From Bacilli bacterium (GTDB lineage Bacteria > Bacillota_I > Bacilli_A > RFN20 > CAG-826): 43,530 bases of DNA. Below the pieces are notes generated by a model. It was not told where the DNA came from, searched no databases, and saw only the letters and a list, made by a program, of their open reading frames with translations. Position numbers and translations under genes: made by a program. Below, one piece after another: positions 32,678-42,060 of this stretch (its first letter is position 1; each line of letters opens with the position of its first letter). The stretch covers positions 1-43,530 of the forward strand of contig JAKSVY010000004.1 of NCBI GenBank assembly GCA_024413875.1, read 5' to 3'.

Positions 32678-33664
32678 ATGGGGAATGAACTAGAAGTATC
32701 GCAATCAAAATTTGTTTCGGTTGACTTTCCAGGATTTAGTGTGATTCTTTGTTCTTTTGGAGCGTCTATTTACTCAATCCAAGTTGATGGACATGAAATG
32801 TTATCAACATTCAAAAGTAAAGAAGAATGGCTAAAAGACTCTGGATATCATGGTAAAACCGTTGGAAGAGTTGCTGGAAGAATCCCATATGCTGCTATAG
32901 AAGTTGGAGACAAAGTCTATCAACTTGAAGCCAATGAACGTACAACTTGTTTACATGGAGGATTTAGAGGCCTTACATACAGGAACTTTGAATCAACTGT
33001 ATATCAATACATTAATCATTACGAAGTAAATTTCAAATATCATTCACCACATATGGAATGTGGATTCCCTGGTGATGTTGATTTTGAAATTATTTATCGA
33101 ATCTTTAGAAACAAAACAATTGAAATATTCCATAAGGCTAAATCAAAAACCTTAACACCTATTAACTTAACTCAACACTTGTACTTCAATATGGGTGAGA
33201 AAGATCTCTATAACATCTATATGGAATTGCAAGCAAGTAAACGATATCTGCTTGATGATGACCTCATTAAACAAAAGCTTGTTGATGTCAAAGGAACTTC
33301 ATATGACTTTAGAAAAGGCAAACTAGTCATGGAAGATGCCTTTAAAGCAGATGTAAAAGGACCGAATAAAAATGGCTTTGACGATATTTGGTATTTAGGA
33401 ACTACCAACAAAAACTATTATTGTACAGTTCTGGAATCACCTAGATATCGTGCAGAGTTCTCAACTGATTATGATGCGGTGGTCATATACATGAATGGAT
33501 ATCCATCTCATAAAATGCTCACAAGCGGAATAACAGAAGAACAATACTCAGCAATTACAATGGAATTTACGAATGGGGACATCCAATATGTAAGTGCTGG
33601 CAAGCCATACAATAAATACACAAAAATACAATTTAAGGAGATAATCGATGGAAAACACGACTAA
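32678..33664 (+). CDS. galM: Aldose 1-epimerase (galactose mutarotase)
   Basis: Cytosolic mutarotase of 328 aa that interconverts beta and alpha anomers of galactose or glucose, supplying alpha-galactose to the Leloir pathway. Motifs are KTVGRVAGRIPYA, TTCLHGGFRGL and INLTQHLYFNMG (catalytic histidine), with the C-terminal catalytic glutamate in ITMEFTNGD. It is first in a tightly packed operon; the MFS gene starts 17 nt before its stop. The Leloir context (galT) supports galactose as substrate. Confidence 0.93.
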   Translation: MGNELEVSQSKFVSVDFPGFSVILCSFGASIYSIQVDGHEMLSTFKSKEEWLKDSGYHGKTVGRVAGRIPYAAIEVGDKVYQLEANERTTCLHGGFRGLTYRNFESTVYQYINHYEVNFKYHSPHMECGFPGDVDFEIIYRIFRNKTIEIFHKAKSKTLTPINLTQHLYFNMGEKDLYNIYMELQASKRYLLDDDLIKQKLVDVKGTSYDFRKGKLVMEDAFKADVKGPNKNGFDDIWYLGTTNKNYYCTVLESPRYRAEFSTDYDAVVIYMNGYPSHKMLTSGITEEQYSAITMEFTNGDIQYVSAGKPYNKYTKIQFKEIIDGKHD

Positions 33665-35159
33665 TCAAACACCATTGAAGCTTAACATCAAAAGAACTTG
33701 TATCATTGGTTTTGCTTTCTTTGGTATCTTGCTTTTGTGGCAAGTCTATGACTCTTGGTGCCCAACATTCTTAACTGAATTATTTGGTAAAGCACTTTAT
33801 GGAGAAGCTAACTGGATCATTGCAAGAAAAGCAAGCATTATGGATCCACATGCTAACATTTCAGAAGTTAATAACGTCCAATACCTTGTTGGTATCATGA
33901 TGGCTATTGATAACTTGGCAGCGTTAATCTTACTTCCAATTTTCGGAACACTTTCCGATAAAACACATACAAAACTCGGTAAGCGTATGCCTTACATTAT
34001 TGTAGGTACTATCCTTTCTGCAGTTGCATTCCCATTCATCCCAGTATTATTCCACTATAACAGCTTAGGCGGAACAATTGCTTTAATGGTCATCGTTGTT
34101 TGCACAATGATGATGTATCGTAACCCAGCCGTTGCCTTAATGCCTGATATCACACCAAAGCCTTTACGTAGTAAAGCTAATGGTATCATCAACATTATGG
34201 GTTATATCGGTGGCTTAGTCGCTACTCTTGTTGGTATTGCTTTCGTATTAAGTCAATATTTAGGCACAAAAGTTACAACAAATGAACTTGGAATGAAGGT
34301 CTTTGCTGAACATACATGGGCATATAACAATGTATGGGCAATCGAAGCTCCATTCTTAATTGCATCAGTCTTAATGGTTGTATCAGCAGTCTTCTTAATC
34401 ATTAAAATTAAAGAAAACAAAATTGCTGAAGAAATCAAAGACGAAATGGCTAGAGGCGAACTCGAAGCTGAAGTCGTTGATAAAGTTGAAGAAGATAAAC
34501 CGATGACAAAAGGCAACTTAACAATGCTTATTCTTATTCTTGCTGCTGTCTTCTTCTGGTTTATGGCAGATAACGGTATTGGCACATTTATGGGTAACTA
34601 CACAGTTTACTATTTAGGTGCTGATACATCTTCTAACATGGTTAACACTATCGTTGGTGGTGTTGGCTCAGTTGCTGGTTTCGCAATTGGCGGAATCATT
34701 GCATCTAAGATTGGCCGTAAATGGACAATCGTTGGTGGTTTAAGCCTTACAATGTTAAGCTATGCTTTATGGGCTATCTTAACATTCACAGTCTTAAAGA
34801 ATGCTGCTGGTGGTGGTAAGTTCCCATGGGTTATTTACCTTGTCTTCGGTGTTAAAGGCTTTGGCATGTCACTTGTTCACCTTAACTCATTCCCAATGGT
34901 TGTTGAACTTTGTCCAAATAAAAACATTGGTAAATTCACAGGTTACTACTACGCAGCAAGTATGGCGGCTCAAACAATTACCCCAGTTACACTTGGTTTA
35001 CTCTTAAAGAATCCAACATTTAACTTCGGTTACTTACCAGTTTACGCATTATTATGCTCAGGTATTGCTTTAGCAATCTTCATGTTTGTTAAATCAGTTA
35101 AAAACCTTAAAACAAAATTTGTTAAAGGATTAGAAGCTTTAGGAGCAGATGAAGATTAA
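33648..35159 (+). CDS. MFS sugar transporter, GPH/SLC45-like
   Basis: Membrane symporter of 503 aa with about twelve helices. The loop after helix 2 reads FGTLSDKTHTKLGKRMPYI, the MFS/GPH signature (G-x-x-x-D-x-x-x-x-x-G-x-R). ALMPDITPKPLRSKANGIIN matches SLC45/sucrose-transporter-like proteins. A long charged central loop (KIKENKIAEEIKDEMARGEL) separates the two halves. An AAGGAG site precedes the ATG, which lies inside galM. With GH2, galM and galT it most likely imports a galactoside together with H+ or Na+. Confidence 0.88.
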   Translation: MENTTNQTPLKLNIKRTCIIGFAFFGILLLWQVYDSWCPTFLTELFGKALYGEANWIIARKASIMDPHANISEVNNVQYLVGIMMAIDNLAALILLPIFGTLSDKTHTKLGKRMPYIIVGTILSAVAFPFIPVLFHYNSLGGTIALMVIVVCTMMMYRNPAVALMPDITPKPLRSKANGIINIMGYIGGLVATLVGIAFVLSQYLGTKVTTNELGMKVFAEHTWAYNNVWAIEAPFLIASVLMVVSAVFLIIKIKENKIAEEIKDEMARGELEAEVVDKVEEDKPMTKGNLTMLILILAAVFFWFMADNGIGTFMGNYTVYYLGADTSSNMVNTIVGGVGSVAGFAIGGIIASKIGRKWTIVGGLSLTMLSYALWAILTFTVLKNAAGGGKFPWVIYLVFGVKGFGMSLVHLNSFPMVVELCPNKNIGKFTGYYYAASMAAQTITPVTLGLLLKNPTFNFGYLPVYALLCSGIALAIFMFVKSVKNLKTKFVKGLEALGADED

Positions 35160-35164
35160 TTAGT

Positions 35165-36127
35165 ATGCCTGCTATATTAACTCATTACACATTTGCTAGA
35201 AGAATATATAACGAGGAGTTTAAATACTCCTCTTTAGTCTATCTAGGTGCACAAGGACCAGATGTCTTCTTCTTTTGTGGTTATCTTAAGAAAAGAGATC
35301 ATTCAAAAGACATAAGACACTTTGGCCATCATCTTCACAATATCGATATCGCGGATGTATATAACCACATGTTCGAATACATCTCAAAACAAGATAATGA
35401 TGAAGATAAAGAAAAACTTTATGCCTACTTAAAAGGTATGATGTATCACTATTCCCTAGATAGAAATGCTCACCCATTTATTTTCTATAGAACAGGAGCG
35501 GTAGAGAAAGTTGATTCCCTTAATCCAGGCTACTACATGAGAGCTCACGTTTTATACGAATCAAATCTTGATACTTTAGTAGCGAATCACTATAACACTC
35601 CAAAAAGAAATAAAGACGCTGTTAAAGCAAATCTAGAAGATGTGAAACTCATCTCAAGAATGTATAAATACGTAAACGAACAAATGTTTAATTACGAATT
35701 TATAAATGAAGAAACATTCTTATTATCCTATAAGGATATGATAACTTTACAAAAGTTATTCTATTCAAGATTTGGATTTAAGAGAATGCTATATTACCCA
35801 CTTCGTAAAAAGGTTCAACTTTGGGTCCAAACTAACCCACGTAAGCCATTTCACGATGATGAGATTGATTACCTTAATCTCAAAAAGAATTCTTGGAAAT
35901 TACCAGATACTGGTGAAGAAAGAGAAGATTCATTCTTTGATATCTTAGAAAGAGCGAAAGAAGATTCATTAAAAGTTGATGAATTAATTGAACTTGGCAA
36001 AACAAAGAATATCAATGAAGAACTTCATGAATTCACTAACAAAATCAACCATGATGGAAGTATTGTTGGTAAACCAAAAGAATATTTCGAATTCTGCTAC
36101 GACTTAGTAAAGAAGGTGCCATTTTAA
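35165..36127 (+). CDS. Zinc-dependent phospholipase C-like protein (cytosolic)
   Basis: Protein of 320 aa resembling the zinc-dependent phospholipase C family. It starts MPAILTHYTFARRIY and has YLGAQGPDVFFFCGYLKK, IRHFGHHLH and GMMYHYSLDRNAHPFI, which supply the His/Asp zinc ligands expected at the active site. There is no signal peptide, unlike secreted PLC toxins, so it should act inside the cell, and lipids may not be its substrate. It sits between the transporter and GH2 genes, 5 nt after the former and overlapping the latter by 1 nt, so a role linked to the imported sugar compound is possible. Confidence 0.8.
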   Translation: MPAILTHYTFARRIYNEEFKYSSLVYLGAQGPDVFFFCGYLKKRDHSKDIRHFGHHLHNIDIADVYNHMFEYISKQDNDEDKEKLYAYLKGMMYHYSLDRNAHPFIFYRTGAVEKVDSLNPGYYMRAHVLYESNLDTLVANHYNTPKRNKDAVKANLEDVKLISRMYKYVNEQMFNYEFINEETFLLSYKDMITLQKLFYSRFGFKRMLYYPLRKKVQLWVQTNPRKPFHDDEIDYLNLKKNSWKLPDTGEEREDSFFDILERAKEDSLKVDELIELGKTKNINEELHEFTNKINHDGSIVGKPKEYFEFCYDLVKKVPF

Positions 36128-37797
36128 TGAATAATACTGATCTACCTTTAAGCGAATACCCTCGCCCTCAACTCGTAAGAGATTCTTATTTATGCCTTAA
36201 TGGAGAGTGGGAATACGCCATCACACAAGACGAATATATACCTCAAGATTTCCAAGGCAAAATTATTGTTCCATTTTCACCAGAATGTAATAAGGATATT
36301 AATTATATCCTTCAACCTGATGAATATCTTTACTATCGAAAAAGATTCTCTTTGGATCACGATTTTAACAAAGGTAGAGTACTCCTTCATTTTATGGCGG
36401 TAGATCAAATCGCGAAAGTTTGGGTAAATGATAAATATTTAGGAGAACACATTGGAGGTTTCCTTCCATTTGAATTTGATATCACTAAATATTTACAATT
36501 TGAAAACGAAATTATTGTCCAAGTAGTGGACTTTACCGATACAAGTTATCATGCAAGAGGAAAACAAAAACTCGCTAGAGGTGGAATATGGTATACACCT
36601 CAATCGGGTATCTATATGCCTGTATGGATTGAAAGTGTTCCTAAACACTATGTTCAATCACTTAAAGTAACATGTGATGTTGACGCATCACTTGTTCATA
36701 TCAAAGTTAATTCAGATGGAGTTTATCCAGTTACAATTTATCTTAAAGAAACAATCGATATCAAAATCGATTCACCAAGACTTTGGAAACCAAAAGATCC
36801 ATTTTTATATGAATTTAAAGTAAAACTCGAAGAAGATGAGGTTTCATCATATTTTGGTATGCGTAAAATCTCGACATACAAAGATGAAAAAGGTATAGTC
36901 CGTATTGCTTTAAATAATAGGCCTATCTTCATGAGTGGTGTATTGGACCAAGGATATTATCAAGATACCTTATTGACTCCACCAAGTGATGAAGCTTATA
37001 TCAAAGATATTACTCTTTTAAAAAGTCTTGGGTTTAACTGCATTAGAAAACATATCAAAATCGAATCACCAAGATGGTATTACCATTGCGACAAATTAGG
37101 TATGCTTGTCTGGCAAGATTTTGTTAATGGTGGTGAACCATACAAATTCTCTACAATTGCCTTCCCATTAATCACGAGAGTCCATTTAAAAGATCATAAC
37201 TACAAAAAGTTTTCACGTAATGATGATATGGGAAGAAAATATTTCATCAAAGATATGCTTGAAACAGTAATGTATCTATATAACTCTCCATCCATTGTCC
37301 TATGGACAATCTTTAATGAAGGTTGGGGACAATTTGATTCAAAACAAATGGTGGATATTGTTAGAAGTTATGATAAAACAAGACTCATTGACCACGCGTC
37401 TGGTTGGCATGACCAAGGTGTAAGTGATGTCAAATCTGATCACGTTTACTTTAGAAAATATAAACTACCTAAAAAATCAAATGGCCGCGCAATAGTGCTT
37501 TCTGAATTTGGTGGATATCATTTAGCGATCGAAAACCATACATATTCAGACAAATCATTTGGTTATAAAGGATATGAAGATAAAAAAGAATTAACTAATG
37601 CGATTGTTAAATTATTAGAAAAAGAAATTCTTCCAAACATCAAAAAAGGTTTATGCGCTTCTATTTACACTCAATTAAGTGATGTTGAAGATGAAGTAAA
37701 TGGATTTATTACATTTGATAGAAAAGTCGTTAAAGTCGATGACTACCGAATTAAAGGTGCGAACGATTTATTAATGTCAGAGGTTGAAAAATTATGA
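36127..37797 (+). CDS. Glycoside hydrolase family 2 (beta-galactosidase-like)
   Basis: Cytosolic retaining glycosidase of 556 aa. Domain order is sugar-binding jellyroll (1-175, with LCLNGEWEYA and GRVLLHFMAVDQIAKVWVN), a short Ig-like domain, then the TIM barrel (about 255 on). The acid/base is E398 in IFNEGWG and the nucleophile E460 in LSEFGG. It is shorter than LacZ and matches compact GH2 proteins that could act on beta-galactosides, glucuronides or mannosides. The galM/galT neighbours favour galactose release. It lacks a signal peptide, so its substrate must be imported. It ends with TGA overlapping the next ATG (ATGA). Confidence 0.9.
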   Translation: MNNTDLPLSEYPRPQLVRDSYLCLNGEWEYAITQDEYIPQDFQGKIIVPFSPECNKDINYILQPDEYLYYRKRFSLDHDFNKGRVLLHFMAVDQIAKVWVNDKYLGEHIGGFLPFEFDITKYLQFENEIIVQVVDFTDTSYHARGKQKLARGGIWYTPQSGIYMPVWIESVPKHYVQSLKVTCDVDASLVHIKVNSDGVYPVTIYLKETIDIKIDSPRLWKPKDPFLYEFKVKLEEDEVSSYFGMRKISTYKDEKGIVRIALNNRPIFMSGVLDQGYYQDTLLTPPSDEAYIKDITLLKSLGFNCIRKHIKIESPRWYYHCDKLGMLVWQDFVNGGEPYKFSTIAFPLITRVHLKDHNYKKFSRNDDMGRKYFIKDMLETVMYLYNSPSIVLWTIFNEGWGQFDSKQMVDIVRSYDKTRLIDHASGWHDQGVSDVKSDHVYFRKYKLPKKSNGRAIVLSEFGGYHLAIENHTYSDKSFGYKGYEDKKELTNAIVKLLEKEILPNIKKGLCASIYTQLSDVEDEVNGFITFDRKVVKVDDYRIKGANDLLMSEVEKL

Positions 37798-39011
37798 ACC
37801 CATTTAAAGTAGCGTATTACCGCACCTACCAAGGTATCTTGTTCTTATTTCAACAAATTGTATCAATCAAAGAACCACCTCTAATTAGTGAAGAAAGAGC
37901 GACATTAAAAGTAGGTTCTTATCTAAAAGATAAAGGATACAAAAACGTCCTTATTGTGACCGGACCTTCAATTTCAAGATTAGGCTTACTTGATAACTTA
38001 ATCCAAGGTTTATATGAGAACAATATTAAATACACAATCTTTAGTAACGTTAAACCAAATCCAACTATCGAAAATGTTGAAGAAGGCGTAAAAGTTTATA
38101 AGGCTAATGAATGTGATTCAATCATCGCGTTAGGTGGAGGTTCACCTATCGATTGTGCGAAAACAATTGGAGCAAGATTATCTAATCCTAAAAAGCCAGT
38201 AGAGAAACTTAAAGGATTATTAAAAGTAACTCACAAAATCCCATTTCTTGTTGCTATCCCAACAACAGCTGGCTCAGGAAGTGAAGTTACTGTCGCTGCC
38301 GTTATCTCAAACTCTGAAACAAGTGATAAATACGCTTTAACAGACCCAAAGCTTATCCCTTCTTTAGCGGTACATGATCCAAACTTATTTATGAAGTTAC
38401 CAAAGTCAGTAACTGCCGCAACTGGTATGGATGCCTTAACTCACGCAATTGAAGCATATATTGGTAGAGGCAACTCAAAATATACAAGTAAATGTGGTCT
38501 TGAATCTATTAAACTCATTTATGAGAATTTGATAAAGGCTTATGAAAACCCTGAAGATTTAAAAGCAAGAAAGAATATGCTTAAAGCTTCTTATTTAGCG
38601 GGTGTTGCAATCACTAACGCTTATGTTGGATACGTTCACGCCTTAGCCCACTCTCTTGGTGGTAAGTTTGATACACAACACGGACTTGCTAATGCTGTCC
38701 TTCTTCCTAACGTTCTTGAAGCATATGGCGAAAAGGCTTATGAGCGTTGCGCACAAATCGCGGATTACGTAGGGCTATCAAAAGAAGGGTTAAATAACAA
38801 AGAAAAAACTGATGTTTTAATATATTCAATCAGAGAATTAAATGCTAAAATGTCCATCGATTCAAAACTACATATTAAAGTAGATGATAAAACAATGGAT
38901 GAATTAGTGGACCACGCTTTAAAAGAAGCTAACCCACTTTACCCTGTTCCAAAAGAACTAGGTAAAAAAGAATTAAGAGATATCTATCTTAAATCTCTGT
39001 CGGAGGATTAA
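37794..39011 (+). CDS. Iron-containing alcohol dehydrogenase
   Basis: Cytosolic NAD(P)-dependent oxidoreductase of 405 aa from the group III (iron) family. The nucleotide site is IIALGGGSPIDCAK and the metal region includes AIPTTAGSGSE, GMDALTHAIEAYIG, YVHALAHSLGGKFDTQHGLANA. The Asp and three His ligands are in place. Its job in a galactoside operon is not obvious: it could reduce an aldehyde released from the glycoside or regenerate NAD. The start overlaps the GH2 stop by 4 nt (ATGA), and galT follows 3 nt after its stop. Confidence 0.92.
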   Translation: MNPFKVAYYRTYQGILFLFQQIVSIKEPPLISEERATLKVGSYLKDKGYKNVLIVTGPSISRLGLLDNLIQGLYENNIKYTIFSNVKPNPTIENVEEGVKVYKANECDSIIALGGGSPIDCAKTIGARLSNPKKPVEKLKGLLKVTHKIPFLVAIPTTAGSGSEVTVAAVISNSETSDKYALTDPKLIPSLAVHDPNLFMKLPKSVTAATGMDALTHAIEAYIGRGNSKYTSKCGLESIKLIYENLIKAYENPEDLKARKNMLKASYLAGVAITNAYVGYVHALAHSLGGKFDTQHGLANAVLLPNVLEAYGEKAYERCAQIADYVGLSKEGLNNKEKTDVLIYSIRELNAKMSIDSKLHIKVDDKTMDELVDHALKEANPLYPVPKELGKKELRDIYLKSLSED

Positions 39012-39014
39012 AAA

Positions 39015-40520
39015 ATGATTCAACAAACTATTGAAGAATTCCTTTACTACGCAACACAAAAATTTGAATTAAGTGAACTTGACATTATTTACTGTCGTAA
39101 TCGTATTTTTAACATTCTTAAAGTTACAGAACCAAAAGAATGTGAAGTAAATAAAGAAGAAATTGGTTCATTAATCGTCCCTGATCGTTTTGTTGAAGCA
39201 TTCAGCAAATACATTGAAGAAAATAGCCTTTATGAAGCATCTCAAATAGAATCAATTGTTACTGAAATCATGGCAGTAGTTACACCTCTTCCAAGTAGAG
39301 TAAATCAAAGATTTAATGAACTTAAAGAAGAAAGTGCAGTAAAGGCTACCGAATACTTATACAATCTTTCTGTCGCAAACTATTATGTTCAAAAGACTAA
39401 AGTTGATAAAAACATCCTCTGGAATTCAAAAGATAATCTTGAAATCTCAATCAATCTTTCGAAGCCAGAAAAGAATAACAAAGATATCATTGCATTAGCG
39501 AACAATAAGGTGGATGTCTCATATCCTAAATGCGTTTTATGCGCAGAAAACGTTGGTTTCCCAGGAAGAGGTAAATTTGTTCCACGTCAAAACATTCGTG
39601 TTGTTCCAATGAAATTAAACAACAAGGATTGGTTCTTACAATATTCTCCTTATGGATATTATGATAGACACTGTATCTTAGTTAAAACAAATCATGAACC
39701 TATGGTTCTTTGTGAAGAAAACATGAGAGCGTTATTCGACTTCGTTGATGAATTCCCTCATTACTTCATCGGTTCTAACAGCGACCGTCCAATCGTTGGT
39801 GGTTCTATCCTTAATCACGAACACTTCCAAGGTGGATATCACGTCATGCCAATGATGAAACGTAAAGTTGCAGAAGAATACATTGATAATGAATATCCAG
39901 AAATTCGTATTGGTAAACTTGATTGGTATAACTCAACAATTGTTCTTATGTCTAATAACAAAGAATCAGTTGTTCAATATACATTAAAAGTATTGGAAGC
40001 TTGGAGAAAATACTCTGATGAAGCTTGCTCTATTAGAGCATACACAGATAATGAATCTCATAACGCAATCACTCCAACACTTGTTAAAAAAGGTAATGTT
40101 TACTATATGTACATCATCTTAAGAAACAATAGATGTGATGAAACATATCCTGATGGTATCTTCCATGCTCACCCTGAATATCACCATATCAAAAAAGAAG
40201 GTATTGGACTTATTGAGGCTATGGGTTTATTCATCCTTCCAGCAAGACTTGTTAGACAATTAGGCACAATCGAAGAAATCGTTAAAAACGATACACCTGA
40301 TAACATCTACTTAAATCTTTATCCAGATATGAAAGACTTTGTTCCTATGATTAATAAGATCAAAGCAAACCACACTGATAACATTCGCAAAGATATTATT
40401 AGTGAAGTTGATGATGTCTGTAGAGGTATCTTAGAGAACACAGCAGTCTTCAAAAATGACGCTCTTGGCAATGAACACTTCACAATGTTCTTAAATAGCA
40501 TCGGAGCTTATAAAAAATAA
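39015..40520 (+). CDS. galT: UDP-glucose--hexose-1-phosphate uridylyltransferase (Bacillota type)
   Basis: Leloir enzyme of 501 aa that swaps UMP between UDP-glucose and galactose-1-phosphate. The length and the block GGSILNHEHFQGGYH (His268 and His270, nucleophile region) match the long class II GalT of Gram-positive bacteria. A cysteine pair (CVLC 173-176) precedes GFPGRGKFVPRQNIRVV. The ATG follows a CGGAGG site. It is the last gene of the operon and is followed by a terminator. galK and galE are not in the window. Confidence 0.93.
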   Translation: MIQQTIEEFLYYATQKFELSELDIIYCRNRIFNILKVTEPKECEVNKEEIGSLIVPDRFVEAFSKYIEENSLYEASQIESIVTEIMAVVTPLPSRVNQRFNELKEESAVKATEYLYNLSVANYYVQKTKVDKNILWNSKDNLEISINLSKPEKNNKDIIALANNKVDVSYPKCVLCAENVGFPGRGKFVPRQNIRVVPMKLNNKDWFLQYSPYGYYDRHCILVKTNHEPMVLCEENMRALFDFVDEFPHYFIGSNSDRPIVGGSILNHEHFQGGYHVMPMMKRKVAEEYIDNEYPEIRIGKLDWYNSTIVLMSNNKESVVQYTLKVLEAWRKYSDEACSIRAYTDNESHNAITPTLVKKGNVYYMYIILRNNRCDETYPDGIFHAHPEYHHIKKEGIGLIEAMGLFILPARLVRQLGTIEEIVKNDTPDNIYLNLYPDMKDFVPMINKIKANHTDNIRKDIISEVDDVCRGILENTAVFKNDALGNEHFTMFLNSIGAYKK

Positions 40521-40524
40521 AATT

Positions 40525-40547
40525 AGAGGAACTGTGTTCCTCTTTTT
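40525..40547 (+). terminator. Terminator of the galactoside operon
   Basis: An 8-bp stem AGAGGAAC/GTTCCTCT with loop TGT is followed by TTTT. Confidence 0.85.
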
Positions 40548-40565
40548 AAATTCTCTATCATTTTA

Positions 40566-40594
40566 TTGAAACATTTAAAATTATTATTTATAAT
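40566..40594 (+). promoter_or_regulatory. Promoter of malQ-rimO
   Basis: Near-consensus: TTGAAA (40566-40571), 17 nt, TATAAT (40589-40594). A leader of about 48 nt with a GACG/CGTC mini-hairpin precedes the AAGGGA ribosome site. Confidence 0.8.
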
Positions 40595-40648
40595 AATGAC
40601 GTTTTTCGGCGTCTCGCTGAATATGTGTTATTTAAGGGAATGTTAAAA

Positions 40649-42055
40649 ATGAATAAAAATCGTGGAATTTTAATGCCAATCGCGTCTCTTCCAAATGTCT
40701 GTGGAGTAGGTGATTTCGGTGGCTCAGCATATGCCTTTGTTGATTTACTTGTTAAGGCAAACTTTAATACATGGCAACTTCTTCCATTAAACCCAATTGG
40801 TTTTGGACACAGCCCATATCAATCAACATCATCATACGCTTTTGATGAAATCTATATTTCTCTTCCTGACCTTCACAAAAAAGGCTGGTTAGATAAATTT
40901 GATGAATTTAGACCAAAAAGCACAGTCATTAACTACGAAGGTGCAAGACAACACAAAGAAAAATATTTAAGAAGAGCGTATGAAAACTTCTTAAAGGGTA
41001 ACGTCGGTATCCTTGATACATTTAAATCAAATCACCCACAAGTATTAGAATACGCTAAATTTAGAGCGTTAAAGTCTATTAACAATGATTTAAGTTGGGA
41101 TAAATGGACAAACTTTGATTATGAAGAAAAAGAAGTCAATTACCATATCTTCCTTCAATATATTCTTTACCAAGAATGGGATAGACTTCATAGATATGCA
41201 AACAACCGTGGAATCACCATTGTCGGTGACCTTCCATTCTATGTTGGTTATGATTCAGCCGAAGTGTATTATCACCAAAATAACTTTAGATTAGATGAAA
41301 ATGGTGCACCTACAGTAGTTGCAGGTGTTGGGCCTGACTATTTCTCTGAAGATGGACAAAGATGGGGCAACCCAATTTATAACTTTGACGAAATGAGAAA
41401 AGATGGATTTGATTTCATTCTTTCTCGTATTGGCCATTGTTTAAGTGTCTATGATCAATTAAGAATTGACCACTTTAGAGCGTTTGATACATATTATGTA
41501 ATCCCAGCATCATGCCCAACTGCAAGAGTTGGCGAATGGGTTGAAGCTCCAGGATATGAAATCATTGATAAGTTATATCAAAGATATCCTAACGCTAACA
41601 TCTTAGCAGAAGATCTTGGAGATCTCCGTCCTCAAGTATATACATTAAGAGATCACTATAACCTTTCAGGCATGTGTGTTTTAGAATTTATGTTTGATGA
41701 AATGTTCTTTGAACATAAGTATATCGAAATTAGAAATAGTATTGTTTATTTAGGCACACACGATAATGACACTCTCGCAGGTGCTGTTTCAAAAGTTGAT
41801 GGTTACTTTGATAGACTTTCAAATTATTTTAAAGAAAACAATTGTTATCGTCATAACTTAATTGATAGCTATATCTCATTCGCGTTAAACTTAAATTCAA
41901 GATTAGTAGTGCTCCTTCCTCAAGATATCCTTCACGAAGGAAGCGAAAGAAGATTTAATAAACCAAGCATTGTTGATAACGAAAACTGGACATATAGACT
42001 TAATAGTTTTACAAAGCTTAGAAGAGCATTACGCAAAGACATTTATAAGGACTAA
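40649..42055 (+). CDS. malQ: 4-alpha-glucanotransferase (amylomaltase, GH77)
   Basis: Cytosolic disproportionating enzyme of 468 aa that transfers maltosyl chains and helps use maltodextrins or glycogen. GH77 motifs are PLNPIGFGHSPYQSTSSYA, GDLPFYVGYDSAEVYYH, LRIDHFRAFDTYY (nucleophile Asp), ILAEDLGDL (acid/base Glu) and LGTHDNDTLAG (third acid). The chosen ATG at 40649 follows AAGGGA with 9-nt spacing. A GTG at 40625 in frame would add MLFKGMLK with no site of its own. rimO begins 5 nt after the stop. Confidence 0.95.
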   Translation: MNKNRGILMPIASLPNVCGVGDFGGSAYAFVDLLVKANFNTWQLLPLNPIGFGHSPYQSTSSYAFDEIYISLPDLHKKGWLDKFDEFRPKSTVINYEGARQHKEKYLRRAYENFLKGNVGILDTFKSNHPQVLEYAKFRALKSINNDLSWDKWTNFDYEEKEVNYHIFLQYILYQEWDRLHRYANNRGITIVGDLPFYVGYDSAEVYYHQNNFRLDENGAPTVVAGVGPDYFSEDGQRWGNPIYNFDEMRKDGFDFILSRIGHCLSVYDQLRIDHFRAFDTYYVIPASCPTARVGEWVEAPGYEIIDKLYQRYPNANILAEDLGDLRPQVYTLRDHYNLSGMCVLEFMFDEMFFEHKYIEIRNSIVYLGTHDNDTLAGAVSKVDGYFDRLSNYFKENNCYRHNLIDSYISFALNLNSRLVVLLPQDILHEGSERRFNKPSIVDNENWTYRLNSFTKLRRALRKDIYKD

Positions 42056-42060
42056 TTAAA

